The notes below the pieces were generated by a model. The model made no database searches. It had not been told where the DNA came from and saw nothing but the letters and a program-made list of their open reading frames with translations. This document shows positions 24,953 through 32,171 of a stretch of DNA of 32,171 bases, one piece after another (position 1 is the first letter of the stretch; every line of letters begins with the position of its first letter). A program made the translations under genes and the position numbers. The DNA is taken from NCBI GenBank assembly GCA_015296085.1, contig DVDT01000017.1, positions 1 to 32,171 of the forward strand, read 5' to 3'. Source of the stretch: Trichormus sp. M33_DOE_039 (GTDB lineage Bacteria; Cyanobacteriota; Cyanobacteriia; Cyanobacteriales; Nostocaceae).

Positions 24953-25696
24953 CTATCTCACACCAGAAGATATTTCATTGAGGTTGACATCTACAATCCC
25001 TTCTTGGACAATGGTTTCTAATTTTAGTACCTGTAACATTTGTGACCATTGGGCAACAAGCTCAGGATCATTGGGATTGTTGTAACGCAGTTTTGCTAAC
25101 TTTACTAGTGCATCTTGCCAAATGCCTAAATTAGCATACATACTCACTTGCTCTGTAGATGTTGCCGATTCTAACTTTTGAGCCATGTTCGGTTCTAATT
25201 TGACTCTGGTGATCCAACCATCTACAGAAACATCATTTTCTCTCATGTTTGGATTGCAAATCATTGAAAAGAACCAACGGTATCTTTTATCAATAGCGAG
25301 TTGCGGTAGAGATTTATGCTCAGGTAAGCTAATACTTACAATTCCTGGATATTTCTTGGTTGTAAAATTTTTTTCGTAAATTATATTTTCTTGGTCGTCT
25401 TGTAAGACAAACTCCAAAATTTTTGGTGTGGTAGTAGGAGGTAGATAAATAAGTAAATTTGGTTGTGAGGATGTTGTCACTAGCAAATTGCTCTCTGGTA
25501 CTAATGCGATGAGCTTTTTATCGCCGAAAGAACATTCCCCACGAGTTCCACCGCCCACTCTTCGCCCAGGTAAACCTTCTCTCCCCTTTGTAGATTGTGC
25601 CATTACCTGTTGTGTATCAGTATTAGCAAGGATCACAAAGAATGACAAGGAAAGAACTGTGAAAATTTTTTTTAACCGAGTTTTCTTACTGAACAT
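24953..25696 (-). CDS. DUF928-family exported protein
   Basis: A 247-residue protein of the cyanobacterial DUF928 family. A signal peptide is clear: basic 'FSKKTRLKK', hydrophobic 'IFTVLSLSFFVILA', then 'QQVMAQS' with a likely AxA-like cleavage near residue 34. The mature start 'GLPGRRVGGGTRGEC' followed by 'LIALVPESNLLVTTSSQPNLLIYLPP' is the family signature, and the C-terminal part contains 'YRWFFSMICNP' and 'VDGWITRV'. Probably a periplasmic or cell-surface beta-rich protein; its activity is not known. Proteins of this family are often found beside CHASE2 and TPR-CHAT genes in cyanobacteria, as here. It is divergent from the CHAT gene across 679 bp. Confidence 0.88.
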   Translation of the reverse strand: MFSKKTRLKKIFTVLSLSFFVILANTDTQQVMAQSTKGREGLPGRRVGGGTRGECSFGDKKLIALVPESNLLVTTSSQPNLLIYLPPTTTPKILEFVLQDDQENIIYEKNFTTKKYPGIVSISLPEHKSLPQLAIDKRYRWFFSMICNPNMRENDVSVDGWITRVKLEPNMAQKLESATSTEQVSMYANLGIWQDALVKLAKLRYNNPNDPELVAQWSQMLQVLKLETIVQEGIVDVNLNEISSGVR

Positions 25697-26375
25697 ATGC
25701 CTAGCCTGATTCGTGGTGTATAAGATAGCTTTTTTAAAAAATCAAACACTGATTGCAGCCTAGTATAAAATAAATCATAACTCTTATTCTATTGAGATTT
25801 GAATTGATTTAACTAATATAAAAGTGTGTAAGCAAACCTTAAGTACATAGTCAAAAACCAGACTAAATAGATAACTATTTATTTTTAATTTAGTGGCGGA
25901 TTGACTGCAAGTGTTTATTTTATACTAGGGCTAGTTGATGAAACAGGGTATTTATAAGTATTTTTTAGATGGTCTTTTAAGGATTGATTTAAAATCACTA
26001 GACCTCTGGATGATGCTCTCCTACAGATTATCACTATCAGTAGAGCCAATTGATAAACAACAGCGCAATACTCAAAAACAACCACATTAGACTTTAAATA
26101 GTAACTATAGAAAGATTCGGTTCATAAATCTTATATTTACGTAATAATACAGATTATATTACCCAATAGCTTTGTTAAACATGATATTGGTGTTTGTCTC
26201 AGATAACTAAATATAATTGTTGCTAACGTTTAGTTGATTCTGATTGATCTGATTCTTATCTCAGAAAAAAAATAAAAATCTCAGTAAAAGCACTCAATTT
26301 GTCAGATCAGGTATTTTGGTAATGCAGATTACTGCTGATGTTTCCATAGCCTTTGGTTGCTCTTAACTCATTGTT
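25697..26375. other. Divergent AT-rich spacer between DUF928 and CHAT genes
   Basis: A 679-bp gap with no reading frame of note and no recognisable RNA. It must hold the promoters of both flanking genes and, given its length, may contain shared control sites, but no convincing palindrome or repeat was found. Confidence 0.5.
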
Positions 26376-29006
26376 ATGCGCCCGAAAAAATCTCTGAAAT
26401 ATTTCCCTTTTAGCGACAGACACTTTCTACATGGGTATCGTCGATTTTTTGTCTTCCTCCTTTGGATAGTGTTAGGTATAGTTTTAACGGTTGTATTAGC
26501 AGTAGGAATATTGCCTGTTTCTATCCCAGCATCATTTCCGTTAGCGATCGCCCAGGTAGTTACTGAGACTGCACAGCAGGAACAACAAGGGAGAACATAC
26601 TATGAAGCCGAAAAATTTGCTGAAGCCATCAAAGTTTGGCAACAAGTTCTCCAGATTTATCGATCACAAGAGGATCGCTTCAATCAAGCCAGAGTATTAA
26701 GTAATCTTTCGTTGGCTTATCAGAAACTTGGACAATGGTCACAAGCAACTCAAGCTATTTCTGAAAGTTTGCAATTAGCATCAGTTAAACAGAATTATTA
26801 TACGCGAGAACAATTAAGAGTATTAGCGCAAGCGTTGAATACTCAAGGAAGTCTACTTTTAGCAACGGGAGATACACAAACAGCACTAACAACATGGCAA
26901 AAAGCAAACACTACTTATACTCAAGCTCACGATCAGACTGGGGTGATTCGCACTCTGCTGAACCAAGCACAAGCGTTAAAGGTACTAGGATTAAACCGTC
27001 AAGCTTTGTTGAAGCTAACTCAAGCAAATCAAATTCTACAAAAGCAATCTGAATCTTTAATTAAAGCAATTGGTTTACGTAGTTTAGGTATTAGCTTGCG
27101 CTTAGTCGGTGATTTAGAACAATCACAGCAAGTTTTACAACAGAGTTTAGCGATCGCCCAAAAATTACAATCACCACAAGATATTAGTGCGGCATTGATT
27201 GATTTAGGTAATTTGGCTCGTGTCCGCTCAGATTTACAATTGGCCTTGAGATTATATGAACAAGCTGCGATTATTTCCCCTTCTAAATACCTGAAAGTCC
27301 GCGCTCAACTTAATCAATTAAACGTTGCTATTGACAGCAAACAATGGCAATTAGCTCAATCTTTATGGCAGTCAATTCAACCCACACTCAATGATCTACC
27401 TAGTAGTCGCACTACTATCTACGCACAGTTAAATTTTGCTCAAAGTTTGACTCGTCTCCACCAAGAAAATATTCCTGATACTCCTACTTTAGAGACTATT
27501 GCTCAGTTAGTAGCTAATACTATTGTCCAAGGGAAAAATTTAGGAGACAGATACGCCCAAGCATATGCACTAGGCAAACTAGGTAGACTTTATGAACAAA
27601 CACGGCAGTGGTCTATTGCTCAAGATTTAACACAACAAGCTTTCTTGTTAGCTGAAGCTATCAATGCACCAGAACTTGCTTATCGGTGGCAATGGCAATT
27701 AGGAAGACTTTTAAAAGAACAAGCAGATATTCCCAAAGCGATCGCAGCTTATACCCAAGCTGTCACAACTCTCAAATCTCTGCGTAATGACTTAGTTGCA
27801 GTTGACCCAGACATTCAGTTTTCATTTCAAGAAAGTGTCGAACCTGTTTATCGAGGACTAGCCAGTTTACTGTTGCAACCAGGTACAAAGTCTGACCAAG
27901 AATCTTTGGCTCAAGCACGTCAACTGATGGAGTCTTTACAATTAGCTGAACTAGAAGATTTCTTTCGGGAAGCTTGTTTGGATCTAAAACCAACTCTGAT
28001 AGATAAATTTGATACTCAAGCCGCAATTATTTATCCTATTATCTTGCCTGACCGTTTAGAAGTTATTCTCAGTTTGCCACAACAACCACTACGACACTAC
28101 AGCATTCCTGTTCCCCAAACTCAATTAGAAAGCTATGTGGAGCAGCTGCGTCGAAATCTAGTGATCCGCAGTAGACAATCATTTATGCCGTTGTCGAGAC
28201 AACTGTACGATTGGTTAATTCGTCCGGCAGAAAAAGATTTAGCGAATAGTCAAACCAAAACATTAGTATTTGTACTGGACGGGATTTTACGTAATATTCC
28301 CATGGCCAGCTTACATGATGGTCAGCAATATTTAATAGAAAAGTATGCGATCGCCTTAACCCCAGGGTTACAACTACTGCCTTCATCGCCACTACAACAG
28401 GAAAAAATGCAGGTACTTGGTGCTGGATTAACTGAAGCACGGCAGGGTTTTTCAGCTCTAGATTATGTTGAACAAGAGATGAAGATGATTAAATCTGAAG
28501 TAACTAGTCAAGTGTTGCTCAATCAAGAATTCACCCTAGAAAATCTACAAAAGAAAATTCAAACCAAATTTTTCCCAATAGTTCATATTGCCACTCATGG
28601 CAAGTTTAGCTCCAAGGCAATAGAAACTTTTATTTTGACTTGGAATGAAAAAATTAGGATTGATGACTTAGATAATCTACTGCAAGCACCAGGTAAAAAA
28701 CAGCAACAGGCAGTGGAACTTTTAGTGCTGAGTGCTTGTGAAACGGCTACAGGAGACAAACGTGCTGCCTTAGGATTAGCAGGAATTGCAGTCAGGACAG
28801 GAGTGCGTAGTACGTTAGCTACACTCTGGTCTGTGAATGATGAAGCCACAGCTGATTTAATGGGTTTATTTTATAAAGAATTAGCTAATAGTAAACAAAC
28901 AAAGGCAGAAGCTTTACGTAATGCTCAATTAGCTCTTTTAAAAGATCCGCAATATAAGCATCCTCTCTATTGGTCGCCCTATATTCTGGTAGGTAACTGG
29001 TTGTAG
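26376..29006 (+). CDS. TPR-repeat CHAT-domain (caspase-like) protein
   Basis: An 876-residue protein. A basic N-terminus and hydrophobic segment (about 22-60) form a signal or membrane anchor. Residues about 65-480 are tetratricopeptide-like helical repeats ('GRTYYEAEKFAEAIKVWQQ', 'LSNLSLAYQKLGQWSQA', 'LGKLGRLYEQTRQWSIA'). The C-terminal third is a CHAT domain, a clan CD peptidase related to caspases and separase: the catalytic His is H741 in 'HIATHGKF' and the Cys is C788 in 'LSACETATGD', both present. The typical end 'HPLYWSPYILVGNWL' is intact. TPRs probably bind a partner that triggers or presents a substrate. If the N-terminal segment is a true signal, the protease acts outside the cytoplasm. 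It is divergent from DUF928 and CHASE2 genes. Confidence 0.95.
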   Translation: MRPKKSLKYFPFSDRHFLHGYRRFFVFLLWIVLGIVLTVVLAVGILPVSIPASFPLAIAQVVTETAQQEQQGRTYYEAEKFAEAIKVWQQVLQIYRSQEDRFNQARVLSNLSLAYQKLGQWSQATQAISESLQLASVKQNYYTREQLRVLAQALNTQGSLLLATGDTQTALTTWQKANTTYTQAHDQTGVIRTLLNQAQALKVLGLNRQALLKLTQANQILQKQSESLIKAIGLRSLGISLRLVGDLEQSQQVLQQSLAIAQKLQSPQDISAALIDLGNLARVRSDLQLALRLYEQAAIISPSKYLKVRAQLNQLNVAIDSKQWQLAQSLWQSIQPTLNDLPSSRTTIYAQLNFAQSLTRLHQENIPDTPTLETIAQLVANTIVQGKNLGDRYAQAYALGKLGRLYEQTRQWSIAQDLTQQAFLLAEAINAPELAYRWQWQLGRLLKEQADIPKAIAAYTQAVTTLKSLRNDLVAVDPDIQFSFQESVEPVYRGLASLLLQPGTKSDQESLAQARQLMESLQLAELEDFFREACLDLKPTLIDKFDTQAAIIYPIILPDRLEVILSLPQQPLRHYSIPVPQTQLESYVEQLRRNLVIRSRQSFMPLSRQLYDWLIRPAEKDLANSQTKTLVFVLDGILRNIPMASLHDGQQYLIEKYAIALTPGLQLLPSSPLQQEKMQVLGAGLTEARQGFSALDYVEQEMKMIKSEVTSQVLLNQEFTLENLQKKIQTKFFPIVHIATHGKFSSKAIETFILTWNEKIRIDDLDNLLQAPGKKQQQAVELLVLSACETATGDKRAALGLAGIAVRTGVRSTLATLWSVNDEATADLMGLFYKELANSKQTKAEALRNAQLALLKDPQYKHPLYWSPYILVGNWL

Positions 29007-29094
29007 TTATCATGTACCTACCCGCCATGCCTTGGCGTACTCGTCTGCCGTAGACATCGCTGATAATAGAATAAACTCGATTGGCAAAATACCG

Positions 29095-29688
29095 ATGGAA
29101 ACTGTCACCCTCAACATCCCACCCGCTGTAGGTCTCACGGATGAACAGTTTTATCAACTGTGCATAGCCAATGAAGAATGGCGTATAGAACTTACAGGGG
29201 AAGGAGAATTAATCATTATGCCCCCCACTGGCGGCGAAAGTGGCATTAGAAATTCGGATTTGAATCTACAACTTGGGTTGTGGAATCGTCAAGTAAAACT
29301 AGGAAAAGTTTTTGACTCCTCAACAGAATTTCGTCTACCTAATGGTGCTTTTCGTTCCCCGGATGTTGCTTGGGTAAAAAAAGAACGCTGGGAAACATTG
29401 ACTGCTGAACAAAGGCGACGCTTCCCCCCACTGTGTCCAGATTTTGTGATTGAATTGCGTTCTGAAACTGATTCCTTAACAATGTTAAGGGCAAAAATGG
29501 CGGAATATCGAGATAATGGCGTTCGTCTCGGTTGGTTAATTGACCCCAAAACACCATTAGTAGAAATTTATCGTCCTGGTGTTGAGGTGGAAATAATTAA
29601 TATCTCCATTGAGCAACCCCCTCAACTTTCTGGGGAAGATGTATTACCTGGGTTTATCTTGGATTTAAGTGTTATTCTCAACCCCTAG
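29095..29688 (+). CDS. Uma2-family (DUF820) restriction-endonuclease-like protein
   Basis: A 197-residue member of the large cyanobacterial Uma2 family, which has a PD-(D/E)xK nuclease fold. Seen: 'LTDEQFYQLCIANEEWRIELTGEGELIIMPP' split over residues 14-44, 'FRSPDVAWVKKERWE' (86-100) with the acidic D90, and 'PDFVIELRSETDS' (115-127) with E120, then 'KMAEYRDNGVRLGWLIDP'. ATG 29095 is preferred over an in-frame TTG at 29032, because the extra residues overlap a Nostoc-type repeat (GCCTTGGCG...CCGTAGACATCGC) just after the CHAT gene and family members start near 'METVTLN'. Its natural substrate is unknown; many copies per genome are usual and some are linked to mobile DNA. Confidence 0.85.
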   Translation: METVTLNIPPAVGLTDEQFYQLCIANEEWRIELTGEGELIIMPPTGGESGIRNSDLNLQLGLWNRQVKLGKVFDSSTEFRLPNGAFRSPDVAWVKKERWETLTAEQRRRFPPLCPDFVIELRSETDSLTMLRAKMAEYRDNGVRLGWLIDPKTPLVEIYRPGVEVEIINISIEQPPQLSGEDVLPGFILDLSVILNP

Positions 29689-29849
29689 ATTTTGCCACTT
29701 GGTTAATCAATAGATGAATGATCACCCAAAGTTAAAGAGAAAAAGGAGAAACAAGGTAGGATTTTCCCCATTGCCAATACTCAATTCCCAATGTCCAATT
29801 TCAAATCCCTATCTATCATGGAACAAAGCCTGTAAATTAAAACCAAGCA

Positions 29850-31031
29850 ATGCTGACCCATATTAAAGATTTAGCCACAAAACTAGCACCCCGTCTCATC
29901 GAGATTCGTCGCCACATTCACTCTCATCCTGAACTGAGCGGTCAAGAATATCAAACTGCGGCGTTTGTGGCCGGTGTCTTATCTTCTAGTGGTCTGCGTG
30001 TACAAGAAGGAGTTGGGAAAACTGGTGTGGTGGGAGAACTGCATGGTAGCGGTAAAGATCAGCCTTTCTTGGCAATTCGTACTGATATGGATGCTTTGCC
30101 CATTCAAGAATCTACTGAATTGGAATATGCTTCTCGGAAAGAGGGCGTAATGCACGCTTGTGGTCATGACGTGCATACAACTGTGGGTCTGGGAACGGCG
30201 ATGGTACTTTCCCAGATGGCGGAGGAATTACGCGAAAATGTGCGGTTTTTATTTCAGCCTGCGGAGGAAATCGCCCAAGGCGCAAGTTGGATGATTCAAG
30301 ATGGGGCAATGAAAAATGTCTCTGCTATCTTAGGGGTTCATGTGTTCCCTTCTATTCCCGCCGGTTCAATTGGTGTGCGTTATGGGGCATTGACGGCGGC
30401 GGCTGATGATTTAGAAATTCTCATTATGGGAGAATCTGGTCATGGTGCGCGTCCCCATGAAGCGATTGACGCGATTTGGATTGCTGCACAGGTAATTACC
30501 GCTTTGCAACAAGCTATCAGCCGCACCCAAAACCCCCTGCGCCCGGTGGTTTTGAGTATTGGTAAGATTAATGGTGGTAGAGCGCCAAATGTGATTGCTG
30601 ATAAGGTACAGTTGTTGGGAACAGTGCGATCGCTCCACCCAGAAACCCGCGCTCAACTCCCCAACTGGATTGAAAAAATTGTTGCTAATGTCTGCCATTC
30701 CTATGGTGCAAGTTATCAAGTTAACTATCACCAAGGTGTACCCAGTGTAAATAATGACTATAAATTAACGCAACTATTCCAATCAGCAGGTGAAGAAGCT
30801 TGGGGTAGCGATCGCGTCCAGATTTTACCAGAACCCTCTTTAGGTGCAGAAGATTTTTCTGTATATTTAGACCATGCTCCCGGTGCAATGTTTCGCTTGG
30901 GTGTAGGCTATCCAGACCGAATTATCAACCATCCCTTACATCATCCTGAATTTGACGCGGATGAATCTGCTATTGTGACAGGAGTGATTACAATGGCTTA
31001 CGCCGCGTGTAAGTATTTCCAACCACAATAA
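29850..31031 (+). CDS. M20-family amidohydrolase (aminoacylase/IAA-amino acid hydrolase type)
   Basis: A 393-residue metallopeptidase-like hydrolase of the hippurate/IAA-amino acid amidohydrolase subfamily. Metal-site and catalytic motifs are present: 'MHACGHDVHT' with Cys/His ligands, 'QPAEEIAQGA' with the catalytic Glu pair, 'GVHVFP' and the C-terminal 'HHPEFDADES'. An inner dimerisation domain (about 185-295) contains 'GHGARPHEAIDAI'. It cleaves N-acyl or amide bonds of amino-acid conjugates; the true substrate is not readable. The hypothetical gene follows 28 bp later on the same strand with its own good Shine-Dalgarno, so the two may be co-transcribed. Confidence 0.93.
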   Translation: MLTHIKDLATKLAPRLIEIRRHIHSHPELSGQEYQTAAFVAGVLSSSGLRVQEGVGKTGVVGELHGSGKDQPFLAIRTDMDALPIQESTELEYASRKEGVMHACGHDVHTTVGLGTAMVLSQMAEELRENVRFLFQPAEEIAQGASWMIQDGAMKNVSAILGVHVFPSIPAGSIGVRYGALTAAADDLEILIMGESGHGARPHEAIDAIWIAAQVITALQQAISRTQNPLRPVVLSIGKINGGRAPNVIADKVQLLGTVRSLHPETRAQLPNWIEKIVANVCHSYGASYQVNYHQGVPSVNNDYKLTQLFQSAGEEAWGSDRVQILPEPSLGAEDFSVYLDHAPGAMFRLGVGYPDRIINHPLHHPEFDADESAIVTGVITMAYAACKYFQPQ

Positions 31032-31059
31032 ATCTCAAGCTTACTTACGGAGATTGCTA

Positions 31060-31839
31060 ATGCAGGTTCTTGAATTCCCTAGTGTCGCAGTTATAGCCGG
31101 AGAGAATGCTGTTGCTGTCACTCAACTTCCTCCTATATGGCAAGACATTGCTCAAGGCGCAGCCAATACTGGACTCTGCAATCCACAAATTTATGTTGAG
31201 ATGGCGCAGTTGTTTTTATACAAGCTAGAACAGGGTGATGTTGACTTGTTTAATGAACGCCCAGAATTGACCCACCTCAAGCCATCATTTTGTCAATTAT
31301 TTGGACAATTAGCACGAGAAACCCTAGAATTCTACGGTCATGATTTCCTGACTCATAACTATCCCAATTGTGCGGAAATTTTGCGTGATTTAGAAAGTAA
31401 GGGGTCTGATTATGCAGATGAAATCAAAGTAGCAAAAATTGGCTTAGAACTTTTCGATGAGTTTGGTTACGAACTTCCCGCCAGTTTTTATCATGTGCAT
31501 TTAGCACCAATTTATCGAGATCATGTGTTTGAAGAACGTGCTTTAAGATTTGACAAGCGGGATATCGAACACAAGCGTTCTTGGGATGCCATCCTTCATG
31601 CGTGTAAAGTTTTTGCCATGCAAATGAAGGTGCAGAGTATCGCCTCAAAATATGGTTTTACTTATCAACATGGTTGCGGTTGCAACTCGCACCTATCGGC
31701 GATTGATTTATCTCATGGCAAATTTGAGTATGAATTAAGTCCAGAAAAACGCGATCGCTGGATTCGCAGTTTCATCTGGACTGCTTGGTATGAGTATGCT
31801 TTCTTCCCTATTGTGCCGAATACTAGTTATTTGGTGTAG
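31060..31839 (+). CDS. Conserved-looking hypothetical protein
   Basis: A 259-residue protein I do not recognise. ATG 31060 is chosen (two codons inside the longest frame) because GGAG lies seven bases upstream. No signal peptide or membrane segments. The sequence is rich in aromatic residues, Glu and His, mostly helical in appearance, with acidic 'DEFGYELPASFYHVHLAPIY' in the middle and 'QHGCGCNSH' near 203-211, whose His and Cys residues could bind a metal. Codon use looks like that of its neighbours, including a HIP1 site near 31751. It lies 28 bp after the M20 amidohydrolase, suggesting a linked role that cannot be specified. Confidence 0.75.
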   Translation: MQVLEFPSVAVIAGENAVAVTQLPPIWQDIAQGAANTGLCNPQIYVEMAQLFLYKLEQGDVDLFNERPELTHLKPSFCQLFGQLARETLEFYGHDFLTHNYPNCAEILRDLESKGSDYADEIKVAKIGLELFDEFGYELPASFYHVHLAPIYRDHVFEERALRFDKRDIEHKRSWDAILHACKVFAMQMKVQSIASKYGFTYQHGCGCNSHLSAIDLSHGKFEYELSPEKRDRWIRSFIWTAWYEYAFFPIVPNTSYLV

Positions 31840-32171
31840 GTATTGGGGACTGGGGAACTCGGGGCCCCCTCTGGGGATAAGGGGCAATGGGGATTGGGGA
31901 TGGGAGACTAGGAAAAATCTCCCTTGTCTGTCTTCTCTCAATCTCTCCTACCTCTCAGAATATAACTCGACAACTCACAAAAACCTTCTCCCTCTGCTGC
32001 ATTAGTAATGTAAGCAGGTAGGTATTGCATTTGGTTACTCATTTCTTGCACCAAGCGTAGATACCCGTAAAAAAACCAATAATCAGTCCAAAACTATAAC
32101 AACCGTCAAATCAAAACGGACAAGTATAGTTAGTTACAAATATAACTTAGCCTCTGTAGTATTACAGAAAC
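31840..32171. other. Gene-free right edge with G-rich repeats
   Basis: From about 31845 to 31912 is a run of degenerate G-rich units of the form TGGGGA (GGGGACTGGGGAACT, GGGGATTGGGGATGG) with a perfect GGGGCCCC palindrome, like repeats found in Nostoc spacers. The remainder is AT-rich and contains no supported gene, though a reverse frame of about 50 codons ends near 31938. Confidence 0.55.

Noticed and set aside
28885-29157. 90-residue reverse frame across the CHAT/Uma2 junction
   Set aside because: It overlaps the conserved end of the CHAT domain and the Uma2 start and has no recognisable features.
31938-32085. Reverse frame of about 50 codons at the right edge (…YLPAYITNAAEGEGF…)
   Set aside because: It faintly recalls the four-helix-bundle 'NIAEG' motif, but it is too short, has no start with a Shine-Dalgarno and overlaps a repeat-rich spacer.

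Overview
The window is chromosomal DNA of a filamentous cyanobacterium, most likely a heterocyst-forming Nostocales (Nostoc/Anabaena-like). The octamer GCGATCGC (HIP1) recurs throughout. Spacers carry 7-8 bp tandem repeats and inverted 'CCCCCTAACCCCC' repeats of the kind seen in Nostoc. Gene content is also typical: a short SSB ending in DIPF, DUF928, a CHASE2-GGDEF-EAL protein, a TPR-CHAT protein and a Uma2-family nuclease. No rRNA, tRNA or CRISPR array was recognised. Everything here is read by eye; no database search was run.

The left part (about 1.2-7.3 kb) is the most notable: a compact RiPP (ribosomally made, modified peptide) locus. On the minus strand, in transcription order, it has a stand-alone thiopeptide-type/LanB C-terminal-like protein (5288-6151), a Nif11-type leader peptide precursor with a Gly-Gly site and a 14-residue core ending Cys-Cys-Trp (4462-4824), a YcaO enzyme (3062-4270) and a long TfuA-like protein (1188-2831). 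A JmjC/cupin_8 Fe(II)/2-oxoglutarate oxygenase (6249-7268) is transcribed divergently. The precursor has a strong Shine-Dalgarno sequence, an 18-bp perfect palindrome in its promoter region and a hairpin plus U-rich tract just after it, which would let the peptide be made in excess over its enzymes. YcaO plus TfuA predicts backbone thioamide or azoline formation. The other two enzymes would add further chemistry. No leader peptidase or dedicated exporter lies in the window.

The middle part (7.3-16.1 kb) holds housekeeping and transport genes: a double-ATPase peptide-type ABC protein, ssb, an FAD-dependent hydroxylase-like protein, a MalK/UgpC-type ABC ATPase, a 350-bp MITE-like element, a MATE efflux protein and an unfamiliar cupin-like protein.

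From 16.1 to 21.7 kb are three GT4 glycosyltransferases and a PIG-L deacetylase, likely for a surface polysaccharide or glycolipid. They are split by a 1.1-kb AT-rich gene-free stretch with a perfect 15-bp hairpin. From 21.8 to 29.0 kb is a CHASE2-GGDEF-EAL, DUF928 and TPR-CHAT neighbourhood that looks like a signalling/caspase-like protease module. The right end has a Uma2-family protein, an M20 amidohydrolase and a hypothetical protein just downstream of it.
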